DNA of 64,000 nt from Candidatus Bathyarchaeota archaeon (lineage in GTDB: Archaea; Thermoproteota; Bathyarchaeia; Bathyarchaeales; Bathycorpusculaceae): positions 21,060-85,059 of the forward strand of contig PLNS01000021.1 of NCBI GenBank assembly GCA_003141855.1, given 5' to 3'. Made by a program: the position numbers and the translations under genes. The notes beneath the pieces were generated by a model, which worked only from the letters and a program-made list of their open reading frames with translations, was not told the origin of the DNA and did not search any database. Shown piece by piece: positions 1 to 8,162 of the stretch; the first letter of the stretch is position 1, and the number at the start of each line of letters is the position of its first letter.

Positions 1-2
1 CA

Positions 3-197
3 CTTAACCTCAAACTGCCCGAGGACTTAGGGACCAGATACAACAGCTACATAACAAGAGTCGTAGCTCATCAAGGATACGTTCCTTTTGGCATAAAAAC
101 GACAATCGCCTTTTTAGCAATAAAAGAATGGCTCGACAAAAACGAGAACAAATTGGACATCGATTTCTCTCGCCCAACCGGAAATCGAAAACATTAG
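3..197 (+). CDS. Hypothetical protein, 5' truncated by the window edge
   Basis: An open frame enters from the left edge and ends at TAG 195-197, leaving 64 visible residues. It starts near LKLPEDLGTRYNSYI and ends with KEWLDKNENKLDIDFS followed by a basic tail. A short strand with LPEDL followed by two likely helices recalls ribbon-helix-helix DNA-binding proteins, but the resemblance is only in layout. The true start lies outside the window. No function is assigned. Confidence 0.45.
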   Translation, partial: LNLKLPEDLGTRYNSYITRVVAHQGYVPFGIKTTIAFLAIKEWLDKNENKLDIDFSRPTGNRKH

Positions 198-330
198 TTA
201 GGGCTCCCAAAAGCCCCAAATTCGTATTCCATTCATTGTTCCAGATCGCTGTTCCAAGAATTTTTTTTATTGATTATCTCAAAAGGCGTTGTGGCAAATC
301 TAGTTCGCCTTTTGACGGATTAACCGCATA

Positions 331-495
331 ATGGAGAATTTGTCCATAGCCTCATGCAATTTCATATCAAAAGAAACAGACAACAATTATGTTATACGAA
401 GTTGTCATGCATTTATTGGCAATGAATTATTACATCAATGCCTAATGCACAAAGATAAGAATAATATCAGCAAAAGGCAACAGTCATTTTCATGA
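331..495 (+). CDS. Possible 54-residue protein, weak
   Basis: A frame runs from ATG 331 to TGA 493-495. It encodes 54 residues with three cysteines and a basic C-terminus (KRQQSFS). There is no clear ribosome binding site and no recognised motif. It lies in otherwise AT-rich spacer between a truncated gene and the recombinase operon. It may be a real small gene, a remnant or chance. Confidence 0.2.
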   Translation: MENLSIASCNFISKETDNNYVIRSCHAFIGNELLHQCLMHKDKNNISKRQQSFS

Positions 496-735
496 TTTAT
501 TCCAAATGCAAATTTTCGTAATTTCTGGTTACGAGTACCACAATCAGCAATTTGTTTCGTGGCTATTTTTTGTGCAGACAATAGAGAAAAAATACCGACA
601 AATACAAGCTATTATTAAATTTACGGCACGTATATCTATTGAATAGATAAAAGAAGCACTTATGTGTACGCTCTACACAAATAAGGCTATAAACTCACTC
701 CGCATACTCAATACACATCTGGAAGGTCGAGAAGA
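496..735. other. AT-rich spacer before the recombinase operon
   Basis: No convincing gene or RNA is seen. The stretch is AT-rich and probably carries the promoter of the gene starting at 736, since TATA-like AT runs occur around 612-650. The sequence AGGTCGAGAAGA just before 736 could act as a weak ribosome binding site. Confidence 0.4.
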
Positions 736-1140
736 ATGACTGACGCGAACGCAAACGTTCTAAGGCGGGCTATTGCGGCCCGACCGAATGTGACACGCTC
801 AAATCATGTGCACACCTTCATCCGAAACGACTCAAGCGTCGGCACAAATGGGGATTCCCAACAGAAACCCAGGAAAACAACCCAAATTAACGAGACGCCG
901 TCAAAGAACCGACATTTAACCCATAAGGCACAAGAAACTGAAATAAGTGCTCTAGAAAGTATTTGCCTGTCTAGGAAAACGGTTGACATCCGTCCTCTCA
1001 AAGCTTTCGTTCGCGCCAATTACCAAAAAGACTCTGCAATCTACGAAGTGGTCGTTACAGATGAGGATTTCCTTGATGCGGCTGAGTTTTCCGCGAAAGT
1101 CGGTGTATTCTTGAAATTGTCTCGGAGGATCAAGAATTGA
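736..1140 (+). CDS. Hypothetical protein, first gene of recombinase operon
   Basis: This 134-residue protein has a low-complexity polar N-terminal half rich in Asn, Thr, Ser, Lys and Arg. Its C-terminal half (about 75-134) is more ordered and contains the acidic segment VVVTDEDFLDAAEFSAKVG. No known domain is recognised. The stop codon overlaps the TTG start of the large serine recombinase as TTGA, so the two are probably translationally coupled. By position it could be an accessory or directionality factor for the recombinase, but nothing in the sequence proves this. Confidence 0.5.
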   Translation: MTDANANVLRRAIAARPNVTRSNHVHTFIRNDSSVGTNGDSQQKPRKTTQINETPSKNRHLTHKAQETEISALESICLSRKTVDIRPLKAFVRANYQKDSAIYEVVVTDEDFLDAAEFSAKVGVFLKLSRRIKN

Positions 1141-2894
1141 CAATTTTCCGTCCGGAGACCGTAAGATTGGAGGGGCGAAGACAAGCCGAATGGGCATTTT
1201 TCCATCAGAAAATTATGCCACAATTACGTCACAAAATCAAGGAATTCGCGAGTTTTTGGCGATTTCACATTAAAAGTCGTATAAAACTTCATATAATTTT
1301 CAGGATTACGTCGTCGTACGACACGAAAATCCTAATTAGGATAAGAAATTTGATACAATTCTTTAAGTCCAAACGTTTAAGCATGGTCTTTTGTGGCTCT
1401 CCTTATATAGGGATGCCAAAATCCTATTTTTTAGGAGCGAGCATATTAGGCACAATTTTGGGTATTCTGTCGCTATCGCACTCTCTTTTCCCCTTTGTTT
1501 CATTGCCCTTTTTGATGGGTCTTGCTTCGCAGAATCCAAAACCAGACGATAAGCCTAAAACAGAAAGGGCTGAGCCTCCGGAAAAAAGTATCAATTCCAA
1601 GAACCAAAATGACCATCAAAAAAGGAAACGGTCAACAACCGCCTATATGAAAATCCTGTTTCCCGAAATAGAAGATATAATTGAAACCGGGTTGGATGGA
1701 CCACCAGTTGCCATTTACATCCGTGTTAGCACCTGGCTGCAGGTCCTTGAGGGCCAGAGCATGGAATACCAGAAGAAAGAACTTTTGAATCTGGCAAAAC
1801 AAACAATCAAAGCTTCAATTATCTACATTATTTCTGACGCAGGAAAAAGTGGACGCAACTTTAGTAACCGAAACCTAGGAATTATTCTTCAACTTGCCGC
1901 TGCTCAGAAAATCCAGCGCTTGCTCGTGTCGGAAGTTGACAGAGCTGGGAGAGATGCATTTGAATTGCTTTATTATCTTTTTCAGTTGAGGAGTTATAAT
2001 GTATTACTACAGACGCCACAAGAACTCCTCGACCTTAAACGCCTCGTCGATTTAATCAATCTTGCATTCAAATCTGCGGCCGCTGAGGACCAAGTATTGG
2101 CAAGAGGCGCTGGTTCGAAACGAACAAAGGTCGGCAACTTCTTAAAAGGACAATGGAACATTCCCGTTCCATTAGGATACAAGAAATCAGCAAAGAAATC
2201 CTGGATAAAAAAAGTGCCCGCTTGGGAACCAGTAAAAATCTTCAATGATATTTTTTTATTCTATCGTGAAATGAAAAATTATAAAGCAGTCTGTCGAACC
2301 GTAAACTGTCAATACGACAGCTTCTTAATGTCAACTATCAAGAGACATTTAACCCCTGCCGAGATTACGCGAATATTAAGGAATTCGGTCTACGTCGGAA
2401 AACCTCGCAGTGGTGAGGCGGTTAGAGACGATCCAACCTTAGCCTACATTGATGATATGAAGATTTTTGAAAAAGCCCAAGAAATAATGAGAGATAAAAG
2501 TGAAGAATATGAGCGTCACGACAAACGAATTCAGGAAGTTGCCAAATATTTTGACCCTGACGCCATAAAATGCATTGAAAACATCATAGTGCCGTGTCCA
2601 AGATGCGGAAAACCAATGGATGGCAATGGTCATCCAGGCTACGTTTGCCTAACTTGTAACAAGAATAGATGTGATCTTAAGAAAACAGAGATCGCTAACC
2701 TCAGGCACCACGTACTCTACCGAGAACAAATACTCAAGTTAACCATCAAATTCTCAAATGAAGATCAACTAAATCCGAAGGCTCGTAGAGAAGTTGCCGA
2801 ACTTGAACGCTTACTTGAAAAAGCGATAGCTAAAGCAATCAAGGTAAGTGCAAAGATGAAAAAAATAAAGAAGGAGGTGAGAAAAAATGAATAA
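1137..2894 (+). CDS. Large serine recombinase with N-terminal membrane-like extension
   Basis: The protein has 585 residues. The resolvase catalytic domain starts near residue 190 with VAIYIRVSTWLQ, which holds the nucleophilic serine, and includes SEVDRAGRD, the usual DRxxR region. A recombinase domain follows (VPLGYKKS, then ILRNSVYVGKPRSG), then a zinc ribbon (CPRCGKPM and CLTC) and a Lys-rich coiled C-terminus. Enzymes of this family cut and rejoin DNA at att sites. Unusually, about 190 residues precede the catalytic domain, including a strongly hydrophobic stretch near 95-135 (GASILGTILGILSLSHSLF). The TTG start is chosen because it overlaps the preceding stop. Internal ATG starts, for example 1383, would remove part of the extension. 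Confidence 0.85.
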   Translation: MTIFRPETVRLEGRRQAEWAFFHQKIMPQLRHKIKEFASFWRFHIKSRIKLHIIFRITSSYDTKILIRIRNLIQFFKSKRLSMVFCGSPYIGMPKSYFLGASILGTILGILSLSHSLFPFVSLPFLMGLASQNPKPDDKPKTERAEPPEKSINSKNQNDHQKRKRSTTAYMKILFPEIEDIIETGLDGPPVAIYIRVSTWLQVLEGQSMEYQKKELLNLAKQTIKASIIYIISDAGKSGRNFSNRNLGIILQLAAAQKIQRLLVSEVDRAGRDAFELLYYLFQLRSYNVLLQTPQELLDLKRLVDLINLAFKSAAAEDQVLARGAGSKRTKVGNFLKGQWNIPVPLGYKKSAKKSWIKKVPAWEPVKIFNDIFLFYREMKNYKAVCRTVNCQYDSFLMSTIKRHLTPAEITRILRNSVYVGKPRSGEAVRDDPTLAYIDDMKIFEKAQEIMRDKSEEYERHDKRIQEVAKYFDPDAIKCIENIIVPCPRCGKPMDGNGHPGYVCLTCNKNRCDLKKTEIANLRHHVLYREQILKLTIKFSNEDQLNPKARREVAELERLLEKAIAKAIKVSAKMKKIKKEVRKNE

Positions 2895-3729
2895 TTCTAC
2901 ATCCAAAAAAAGAGGTGTGATATACGTGAGGGTAAACGCAAGTGTCGCAAGCGCATATAGTAGTGACAATTCTGTTGAACGCCAAATCTCTGAGTGTAAA
3001 GAAAAAATGAAACGTGATAACGTTGAAGAAGTCTACGCTCCAATAATAGATTTAACATCAGCAAAAAAAACTCAAAACAACGGTTTAATGGAAGTGCTGA
3101 AACTTGCCGAAAATGGAAGCATTGACTATCTATACACAATTGAGCTTGATAGGATAAGCAGAGACTCAATAGCGCTCCTATATTTTCTATTTAAACTACG
3201 TGGATGTAACGTTACCGTCGCAACTCCTTTTCAAATATATGACATAAAGAAAATTGAAGACTTGATATACATCGTCGTAAAAGCTTATGCAGCTGAGAAT
3301 CAAATCGAAATCCGGAGAAACACCAGCCTTAAGACTAGGATTCAAAGATTCAAAAATCGTATATGGATTTCTGCTATTCCGCCGGGATTCGAGAAGAAAG
3401 AAAAATGGATAACAAAAAGCCCTGGCTGGGAACCCGTAATAAATGCTTTGTTCAACCTCTTTCTCGAAAACAAAAACGACGAATCAGTCCGCGAAAGCGT
3501 TAATGAAACTTTCCGAGACTTTCTCAAACAACCCTTAACGCGGCAGCAAATCAGAGAAATCCTTAGAAATCCGCTCTATGTCGGCAAACCCCAACTCGGC
3601 GGCGCGGTTATTGAGAAAGCGTTTCCAGCAACAGTTGTCGAAGATCCAAATCTACGCTTTGTGACTGATGAACTATATGCAAAGGCACAAGAAATCATGG
3701 TGGCTATCGATGCTAAATATTCCCTTTAA
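2887..3729 (+). CDS. Serine recombinase paralogue lacking the catalytic serine
   Basis: The 280-residue protein follows an excellent AAGGAGGTGA site at 2871-2880 and overlaps the previous gene by 8 bases. It has a resolvase fold with YVRVNASVAS where the family has YxRVS, so the serine nucleophile is replaced by asparagine. The ELDRISRD segment is retained. A recombinase domain follows with IPPGFEKK and ILRNPLYVGKPQLGG. There is no zinc ribbon or long coiled tail, so it is shorter than the upstream recombinase. It is probably catalytically dead and may bind DNA or pair with the active paralogue, but this is inference. Confidence 0.8.
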   Translation: MNNSTSKKRGVIYVRVNASVASAYSSDNSVERQISECKEKMKRDNVEEVYAPIIDLTSAKKTQNNGLMEVLKLAENGSIDYLYTIELDRISRDSIALLYFLFKLRGCNVTVATPFQIYDIKKIEDLIYIVVKAYAAENQIEIRRNTSLKTRIQRFKNRIWISAIPPGFEKKEKWITKSPGWEPVINALFNLFLENKNDESVRESVNETFRDFLKQPLTRQQIREILRNPLYVGKPQLGGAVIEKAFPATVVEDPNLRFVTDELYAKAQEIMVAIDAKYSL

Positions 3730-3974
3730 CGGTGGAAAACGTTTCCAAGCTTGACCCAAGATTGAACTTTCTACACCGAAAGAGGCTAACCCCCATTTTT
3801 ATTTTTCCCGAAACTCGAAGAAGTTGGATTTCTTGCCTAAAGACGGCTGGAAGATGTTACAAAAAAGATGAAGACCAAACTAAAAAAACACGAAAATCAA
3901 GAAGTTCCAACAATCAGTCCAATTCGAACCCTAGACGTTGAGTTGTATACATTTCACACTAAGGAGGTGATATA
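3730..3974 (+). pseudogene. Decayed coding remnant between recombinase paralogues
   Basis: No single frame spans this stretch, but protein-like segments occur in successive frames. One frame reads KIELSTPKEANPHFYFSRNS and on to DGWKMLQKR before a stop. Another reads LEDVTKKMKTKLKKHENQ from about 3847 and closes with TAA 3973-3975, overlapping the next ATG as TAATG. The second piece, from ATG 3868 (35 residues), could still be translated and coupled to the next gene. The pattern fits a frameshifted recombinase C-terminal region. Certainty is low. Confidence 0.35.
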
Positions 3975-4391
3975 ATGAAAAGTGATATCGAAAAAAAGAG
4001 AGGAATAATATATGTAAGAACCAACCTGAGAGCATGCGAACGCCTTATTGACCAGATTGAAATCTGCCTGCGCCTCAACGACTGGATTAAACTGTGCCGC
4101 AAAACCATGAAGAATGAAATGGTAATTGAGGTCCACGCTCCAATAATAGATTTAGGTTTCGGAGTGACCAGGCGCAAACCAAGATTGAAGAAACTGAGTA
4201 GCTTAGTTAAAAGCAGGAGCATCGACTTTCTGTATATTTACGATTTGTCTAGGCTTGGCAGAAAAGTCACTGAGGTTTTTGAGCTGTTGCAGACTTTAAA
4301 AGAATCAGGCGTTGAAGTGAAAACAGATGAAGGCGGCATCAATCTCTTCCAAGAGAGCTTGAGTCTAATTGCATGTCCAGCAATTGCGTAA
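3975..4391 (+). CDS. Short resolvase-like protein lacking the catalytic serine
   Basis: This 138-residue protein is close to a bare resolvase catalytic domain. It starts after AAGGAGGTGATATA at 3961-3974. IIYVRTNLRAC replaces the usual YxRxS, so the serine is asparagine. IYDLSRLGRK retains the Arg-rich active-site region in modified form. The domain ends soon after VEVKTDEGG with no DNA-binding domain. It shares HAPIIDLG with YAPIIDLT of the paralogue at 2887-3729, which indicates a recent common origin. It probably cannot cut DNA and may act as a partner subunit or be a degenerating copy. Confidence 0.7.
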   Translation: MKSDIEKKRGIIYVRTNLRACERLIDQIEICLRLNDWIKLCRKTMKNEMVIEVHAPIIDLGFGVTRRKPRLKKLSSLVKSRSIDFLYIYDLSRLGRKVTEVFELLQTLKESGVEVKTDEGGINLFQESLSLIACPAIA

Positions 4392-4537
4392 CTGAAGACA
4401 AACCTCTTTTCCTTTCTTTTTTGAACGAATATTTAATGTTAAAATTTTATGTTATAAGGAAACCTATCAAAGAAGCTTGCTAAATCAATAACGTTTTATT
4501 CTCTTTTCCGATTTACTTGTGTCAGCATTTCTTGTAT

Positions 4538-5410
4538 TTACAGGTAAATCTTGAAGAGAAGATGTTTGGATATCTCCTGGTACCGCGTGCACATCGTCGC
4601 CTGCGTTATCCGCCCTATCTCAGCTATTTCTCTTTGTGTCTTGGTTTCACCGCCTATTATGGACGAGATATAACACGATGCGGCGGCTATACTTACAGGG
4701 TTTTTCCCTTTGGCAAATCTCTGATCTTTAATCGCGCAAATGATTTTTTCCGCTAGCTCTATGGTTTTGTCTTTTTCGAATAGGCTTCTTGCCAGCTTGC
4801 TCACGTATAGTTCTGAAGTAGCGGGGCTTGATAGGGGCTTTATTTTCTTGAAAAGACGGTTGTGGACGCGTCTGATTTTGTCGGGGCTAATTTTCGTCAA
4901 GTATGCTATTTGATTTAATGAGGTTGCAATTCCTGCTTGTCTGCACGCGATGTAGACTATGGTTGCGGCTAGTACTTTTGTGGGGTTTCTTCGGGTTAGG
5001 TTTGAGTTGATAATTTTCTTGTAGATTTCTAAGGCAAGTTTTAGTGTGCTTTCTGGAAGGGACAAGGTTTGTCCGATTTTTGTGATCTCAAAAAGGGTTG
5101 TCGCCAACCTTTTTTCTGTGGCGTCGGAAACACCGAGCAGTTTTTGCCACTTCTTGTAACCGCCTTCGCCAAAATCTATATCAGCCACAGGTTTTGTGGT
5201 CATATTTTTCGAGTGGTTCGGCTCAAGTTTTTTGGACTTTAGTTTTTGGTTCTTGAGGTCTTTTAGGTCTATTACGGTACTACAGTTGACGCATATTGTT
5301 TTCTGGTCGTATTGCATAGTTTTTTTGCTTCCGCAATTAGGGCATTTTACGCTTCTTGCTGGTGACCTTTTAGGGGTTGATTTTTGCAGAGTCATCGCAT
5401 TAATCCTCAA
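4538..5410 (-). CDS. tfb: Transcription initiation factor TFB (TFIIB-like)
   Basis: The 290-residue protein has an N-terminal zinc ribbon, CPNCGSKKT then CVNCSTVI (about 23-45), a linker in the B-reader position, and two cyclin-like repeats (about 85-180 and 185-290). The second repeat includes NPVSIAAASCYISS. Archaeal TFB recruits RNA polymerase to TBP-bound promoters. The TTG start overlaps the upstream recombinase stop as TTGA; ATG 5395 is an alternative. The gene is the last of a tight operon behind a recombinase and a nuclease, unusual for a basal factor. It may be an accessory TFB carried by a mobile segment. Confidence 0.88.
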   Translation of the reverse strand: MRINAMTLQKSTPKRSPARSVKCPNCGSKKTMQYDQKTICVNCSTVIDLKDLKNQKLKSKKLEPNHSKNMTTKPVADIDFGEGGYKKWQKLLGVSDATEKRLATTLFEITKIGQTLSLPESTLKLALEIYKKIINSNLTRRNPTKVLAATIVYIACRQAGIATSLNQIAYLTKISPDKIRRVHNRLFKKIKPLSSPATSELYVSKLARSLFEKDKTIELAEKIICAIKDQRFAKGKNPVSIAAASCYISSIIGGETKTQREIAEIGRITQATMCTRYQEISKHLLFKIYL

Positions 5411-6390
5411 TGGTTCATGATTGTTGGGGATGGTTTCTTGGGCTCCAGAAGTTCGGAATATCGGTTGAAAACTTTTTCTATTTTGAGTGTTTTTCTGTCT
5501 CTTGGCATTGGCGGTCTTTTAGCGTTTCCTCTTTTGTATCTGGTTCGAACTTGCTGTGCTTTTCTGAAAAGTTTCAAGTCAACAATTCTAAATTCTTTCA
5601 CGAATTCATGAAAGCCAGCACAATTGAATTGTCCGACATACAATTCATTCGTGACGATTTTATGGACAGTTCTGCTTGTCCATATCTTGATCTTCTTGGA
5701 AACGATTTTTTCTTGGGTCAGTATAAAAGCGGTTTGTGGAAGACTTTTTATTTTAACATACATTCGGATGATTTTGTTTACTAGTGCAACTTCAGAGTTG
5801 TTGGGGCGGAGATCACCATTTTTGCGTCTGTCAAATCCCAGCGGCACCATTGCATTTGGCCATTTGTGTTCTTTAATAAGCCGATATAAGCCCATTTGTG
5901 TCCGTTCGCCAATTATTTCTCTTTCAAGCTCGCTATAGCTTGCCAGGTTTCGAAAGTTAAATCTGCCGAGAGCTGAAACAGTGTCAACGTTTTCGGTGAC
6001 AGAGCAAAGACCTATCCCCAGCTTACGTAGCGTTCTTTCAGTGTTGACGAGGTCGCAAAGGCTTCTGCAGAATCTATCAAGTTTCCAGGCTATGACTAAG
6101 TCAAATTCTTTTGCGTTGGCTTTCTCCATCATACATTGGAATTTTGGTCGGTCTGTGTTTTCTCCGCTTTTTGCTTCGTCAACAAAAATGTATTTCACTA
6201 TCCAGCCTTGTTCTTCGCAACGTTGCAGGCAGCAACTAACTTGCCCATCGATTGAATAGTTGAATCTGTTGCCTGAAGTCCGAGCGTAAACTGCGGCAAG
6301 TTTTTGGTTTTGTGGGCTGTCTATTTTGGCTTTCGTGTTAGTTTGTCTCCCATTGTTATGTGATTTATGAAAATTTGGGCTTGAATTCGT
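5407..6390 (-). CDS. Serine recombinase with intact catalytic serine, no canonical start
   Basis: The frame from 6390 down to TGA 5407-5409 encodes a resolvase domain with VYARTSGNRFNYSIDGQ (serine present) and WKLDRFCRS. It continues into a recombinase domain with VPLGFDRRKNGD and NELYVGQFN. The conserved N-terminal motif is translated only if reading begins upstream of GTG 6198. However, the codons between 6390 and 6198 include no ATG, GTG or TTG. The reading frame is identical to that of the gene at 6391-6810, from which it is separated by one UAG. Read-through, an unusual start or a mutation are all possible. The stop overlaps the TFB start. Confidence 0.8.
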   Translation of the reverse strand, partial: TNSSPNFHKSHNNGRQTNTKAKIDSPQNQKLAAVYARTSGNRFNYSIDGQVSCCLQRCEEQGWIVKYIFVDEAKSGENTDRPKFQCMMEKANAKEFDLVIAWKLDRFCRSLCDLVNTERTLRKLGIGLCSVTENVDTVSALGRFNFRNLASYSELEREIIGERTQMGLYRLIKEHKWPNAMVPLGFDRRKNGDLRPNNSEVALVNKIIRMYVKIKSLPQTAFILTQEKIVSKKIKIWTSRTVHKIVTNELYVGQFNCAGFHEFVKEFRIVDLKLFRKAQQVRTRYKRGNAKRPPMPRDRKTLKIEKVFNRYSELLEPKKPSPTIMNH

Positions 6391-6393
6391 CTA
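6391..6393 (-). other. In-frame UAG between two recombinase domains
   Basis: The stop of the 6391-6810 gene is TAG. The very next codon, ACG 6388-6390, continues without interruption into the downstream recombinase. Without the stop, bases 6810-5407 would be one 468-codon frame joining a serine-less resolvase domain to an active one. TAG is used as an ordinary stop by several other genes here, for example the ends at 14275 and 61280. The codon is therefore not generally reassigned. Confidence 0.75.
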
Positions 6394-6810
6394 AACCAAA
6401 CCCGACATTTCAGGTTCATTCACCGACTGTAGCGCCACATGGAAATCCCGGAGGATTTTGCTTACCTCTAATAGTTCCCTGGGAGATCGAGATATTCGGT
6501 CAATACTTGAAACCACAACGATATCGAAAGAGTACTGCGCTGCCTTCATCAACATCAGAGAGAGTTCTGGTCTTTCAATAGCCTCTTCGCTCACGCCTTC
6601 GTCAAAAAAGAGGTTAGAAAGGATCCAGCCTTTCTGGGTGATATATTCACTGCACCTTTTTACTTGCTCGATATTACTATCGTTTTGATTTCCTCGGGCT
6701 GTACGAGTATAGATCGCCGCTCTAACGATGTTGGTTTTGCAGGCGTTTCCTTTTTGGCTGCTTGATGAGCCGTTCAAATTTGTGTGTGGTGATTCTTTCT
6801 CGTTTGACAT
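6391..6810 (-). CDS. Resolvase-domain protein with catalytic Ser replaced by Ala
   Basis: The 139 residues start with a polar, Asn/Ser-rich leader. The resolvase fold begins at about residue 29 with AAIYTRTARGNQ, where alanine replaces the nucleophilic serine. VVSSIDRISRSPRELLEV keeps the DRxxR region. The protein stops before any recombinase or DNA-binding domain. It begins only 3 bases after the nuclease gene at 6814-8076, so it is in the same operon. Its stop is the in-frame UAG that separates it from the active recombinase. It may be a regulatory subunit or the N-terminal half of a read-through fusion. Confidence 0.75.
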   Translation of the reverse strand: MSNEKESPHTNLNGSSSSQKGNACKTNIVRAAIYTRTARGNQNDSNIEQVKRCSEYITQKGWILSNLFFDEGVSEEAIERPELSLMLMKAAQYSFDIVVVSSIDRISRSPRELLEVSKILRDFHVALQSVNEPEMSGLV

Positions 6811-6813
6811 TTG

Positions 6814-8076
6814 CTAATTAACCTCCGGTACAACTTGGGTTGTTTCGATTTGAAATACGGCTTCATTTATCCGCGCTTGAAGTTCACCCAAAACACGTTT
6901 CAGATGAACATCAAGCTGTTCAGTGTCGTCCATTATTCCCTTAGCATTTGTTGCAATTCGCTGGGTTTTTTCCCTAATTTTTCTAACCCATTCGACGTAT
7001 TGACTTGCCTCTTGAATCGCAGAGTTTATCTTTTTTTCAGCGAACAATTTGGCAAAGTCCATTTCTCTTGGCTGAAATGGACGCAACGCAATAATGGCTG
7101 CTCTGAGTGCGCCATAGGAAATTTGAAAGTATCTTCTGTCAGTAACTAAAATAGTTCCTTCGGGACAAATTTCAATAAGAAAGCCATTTGTGCTTTTTGG
7201 CATGGTCTCGACAGCAAGGATCGCGAGCTTCTCACCCCTCACTAACATGTGTCTTCTCAGCTGCTGAATGAATCCACGATCCCACCCTCGACTGTTTTTC
7301 TTAGATTCAATAAGAATTTTTTGGCCAAGATTTGCCCCGTTAAACCTGGGCATAGCTACAAGATCAATATCGCCAGAGCCACCAAGATGTGTACAATCGT
7401 CTTCCGGATAGTAATCGCGAAGTTCTTGAATGAGTTCTAGTTCTCCAATTTTTCCTTTTTCGCCAGGTATTTTTTGAGAACGAATCAATTCCTCAAGCAA
7501 GGGTAAGGTCATAGGAATCAACTGCGTGAGCAGTTTCATCTGCTCCGGTTCGGGAAAGCCCATTTTTTCAAGAGTTCCCTTGAATTTCATTGCCAGATCT
7601 TGTTCGAGTTCGGTTAGTCTTATTTTGTTTGATAGGTTCAATTGTTCAAATGCGGTCTGAATCGAACTCATGAACTCCGTTGGTTTGGGCGAGAAGTCCA
7701 CAATTGTTTTAAACTGTTTTTCAAATGTTGATCGGCTTTCATAGAACTCTGCCTGGATACTGCTTCTTAGCTCATCAGGGAGTTTCTCTACTATTCTTGG
7801 CAATTTTTCAATCGTAAGTTTAATTGGCTCTAGAATTTTGTATGCTTCTTGCTGAAAATTCTTCACCATTGCTTTTGCCAACCCATCCAGAAGTTCAGAC
7901 TCAGCAACGTGTTTAAGCTGAGGAAAGTTTTCCCAGACAATTTTTGCCAATGATAGTGAGGCGTTTATTTTACCTTCTTTGGCTCGCGCTTCAAGAAAAT
8001 CAAGAGTTTCTTTGTCAACGCTACAATTTGAGAAACTACTTCCACAAATTGGGCATTCTATTGAAGTTGTATTCAT
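6814..8076 (-). CDS. DUF2130-like PD-(D/E)XK nuclease
   Basis: The 420-residue protein opens with a CPICG zinc-finger half-motif. A long helical, probably coiled-coil, region spans about 30-200. A nuclease-like domain near 205-320 carries GKIGELELIQEL, then GGSGDIDLV and ILIESKKNSRGW. These give the E, D and ExK residues expected of PD-(D/E)XK enzymes, laid out as in the DUF2130/RmuC-like family. A further helical tail follows. It sits between resolvase-like genes in a - strand operon. A role in cutting or processing DNA with the recombinases is plausible but unproven. Confidence 0.7.
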   Translation of the reverse strand: MNTTSIECPICGSSFSNCSVDKETLDFLEARAKEGKINASLSLAKIVWENFPQLKHVAESELLDGLAKAMVKNFQQEAYKILEPIKLTIEKLPRIVEKLPDELRSSIQAEFYESRSTFEKQFKTIVDFSPKPTEFMSSIQTAFEQLNLSNKIRLTELEQDLAMKFKGTLEKMGFPEPEQMKLLTQLIPMTLPLLEELIRSQKIPGEKGKIGELELIQELRDYYPEDDCTHLGGSGDIDLVAMPRFNGANLGQKILIESKKNSRGWDRGFIQQLRRHMLVRGEKLAILAVETMPKSTNGFLIEICPEGTILVTDRRYFQISYGALRAAIIALRPFQPREMDFAKLFAEKKINSAIQEASQYVEWVRKIREKTQRIATNAKGIMDDTEQLDVHLKRVLGELQARINEAVFQIETTQVVPEVN

Positions 8077-8162
8077 ATTCAGTTACTCCTCTGATGGTTT
8101 ATTTTCGCATTTTTCGCTCGAATAATGAAAAACTATTTCCTTCCAAACCATTTTTCGTCACC

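Noticed and set aside
3732-3941. 69-residue open frame starting at GTG 3732
   Set aside because: The other frames read more protein-like sequence, so this frame is probably not coding.
6391-6393. General reassignment of UAG, for example to pyrrolysine
   Set aside because: Several genes end naturally at TAG, including those ending at 14275, 53268 and 61280, and no pyl genes are in the window.
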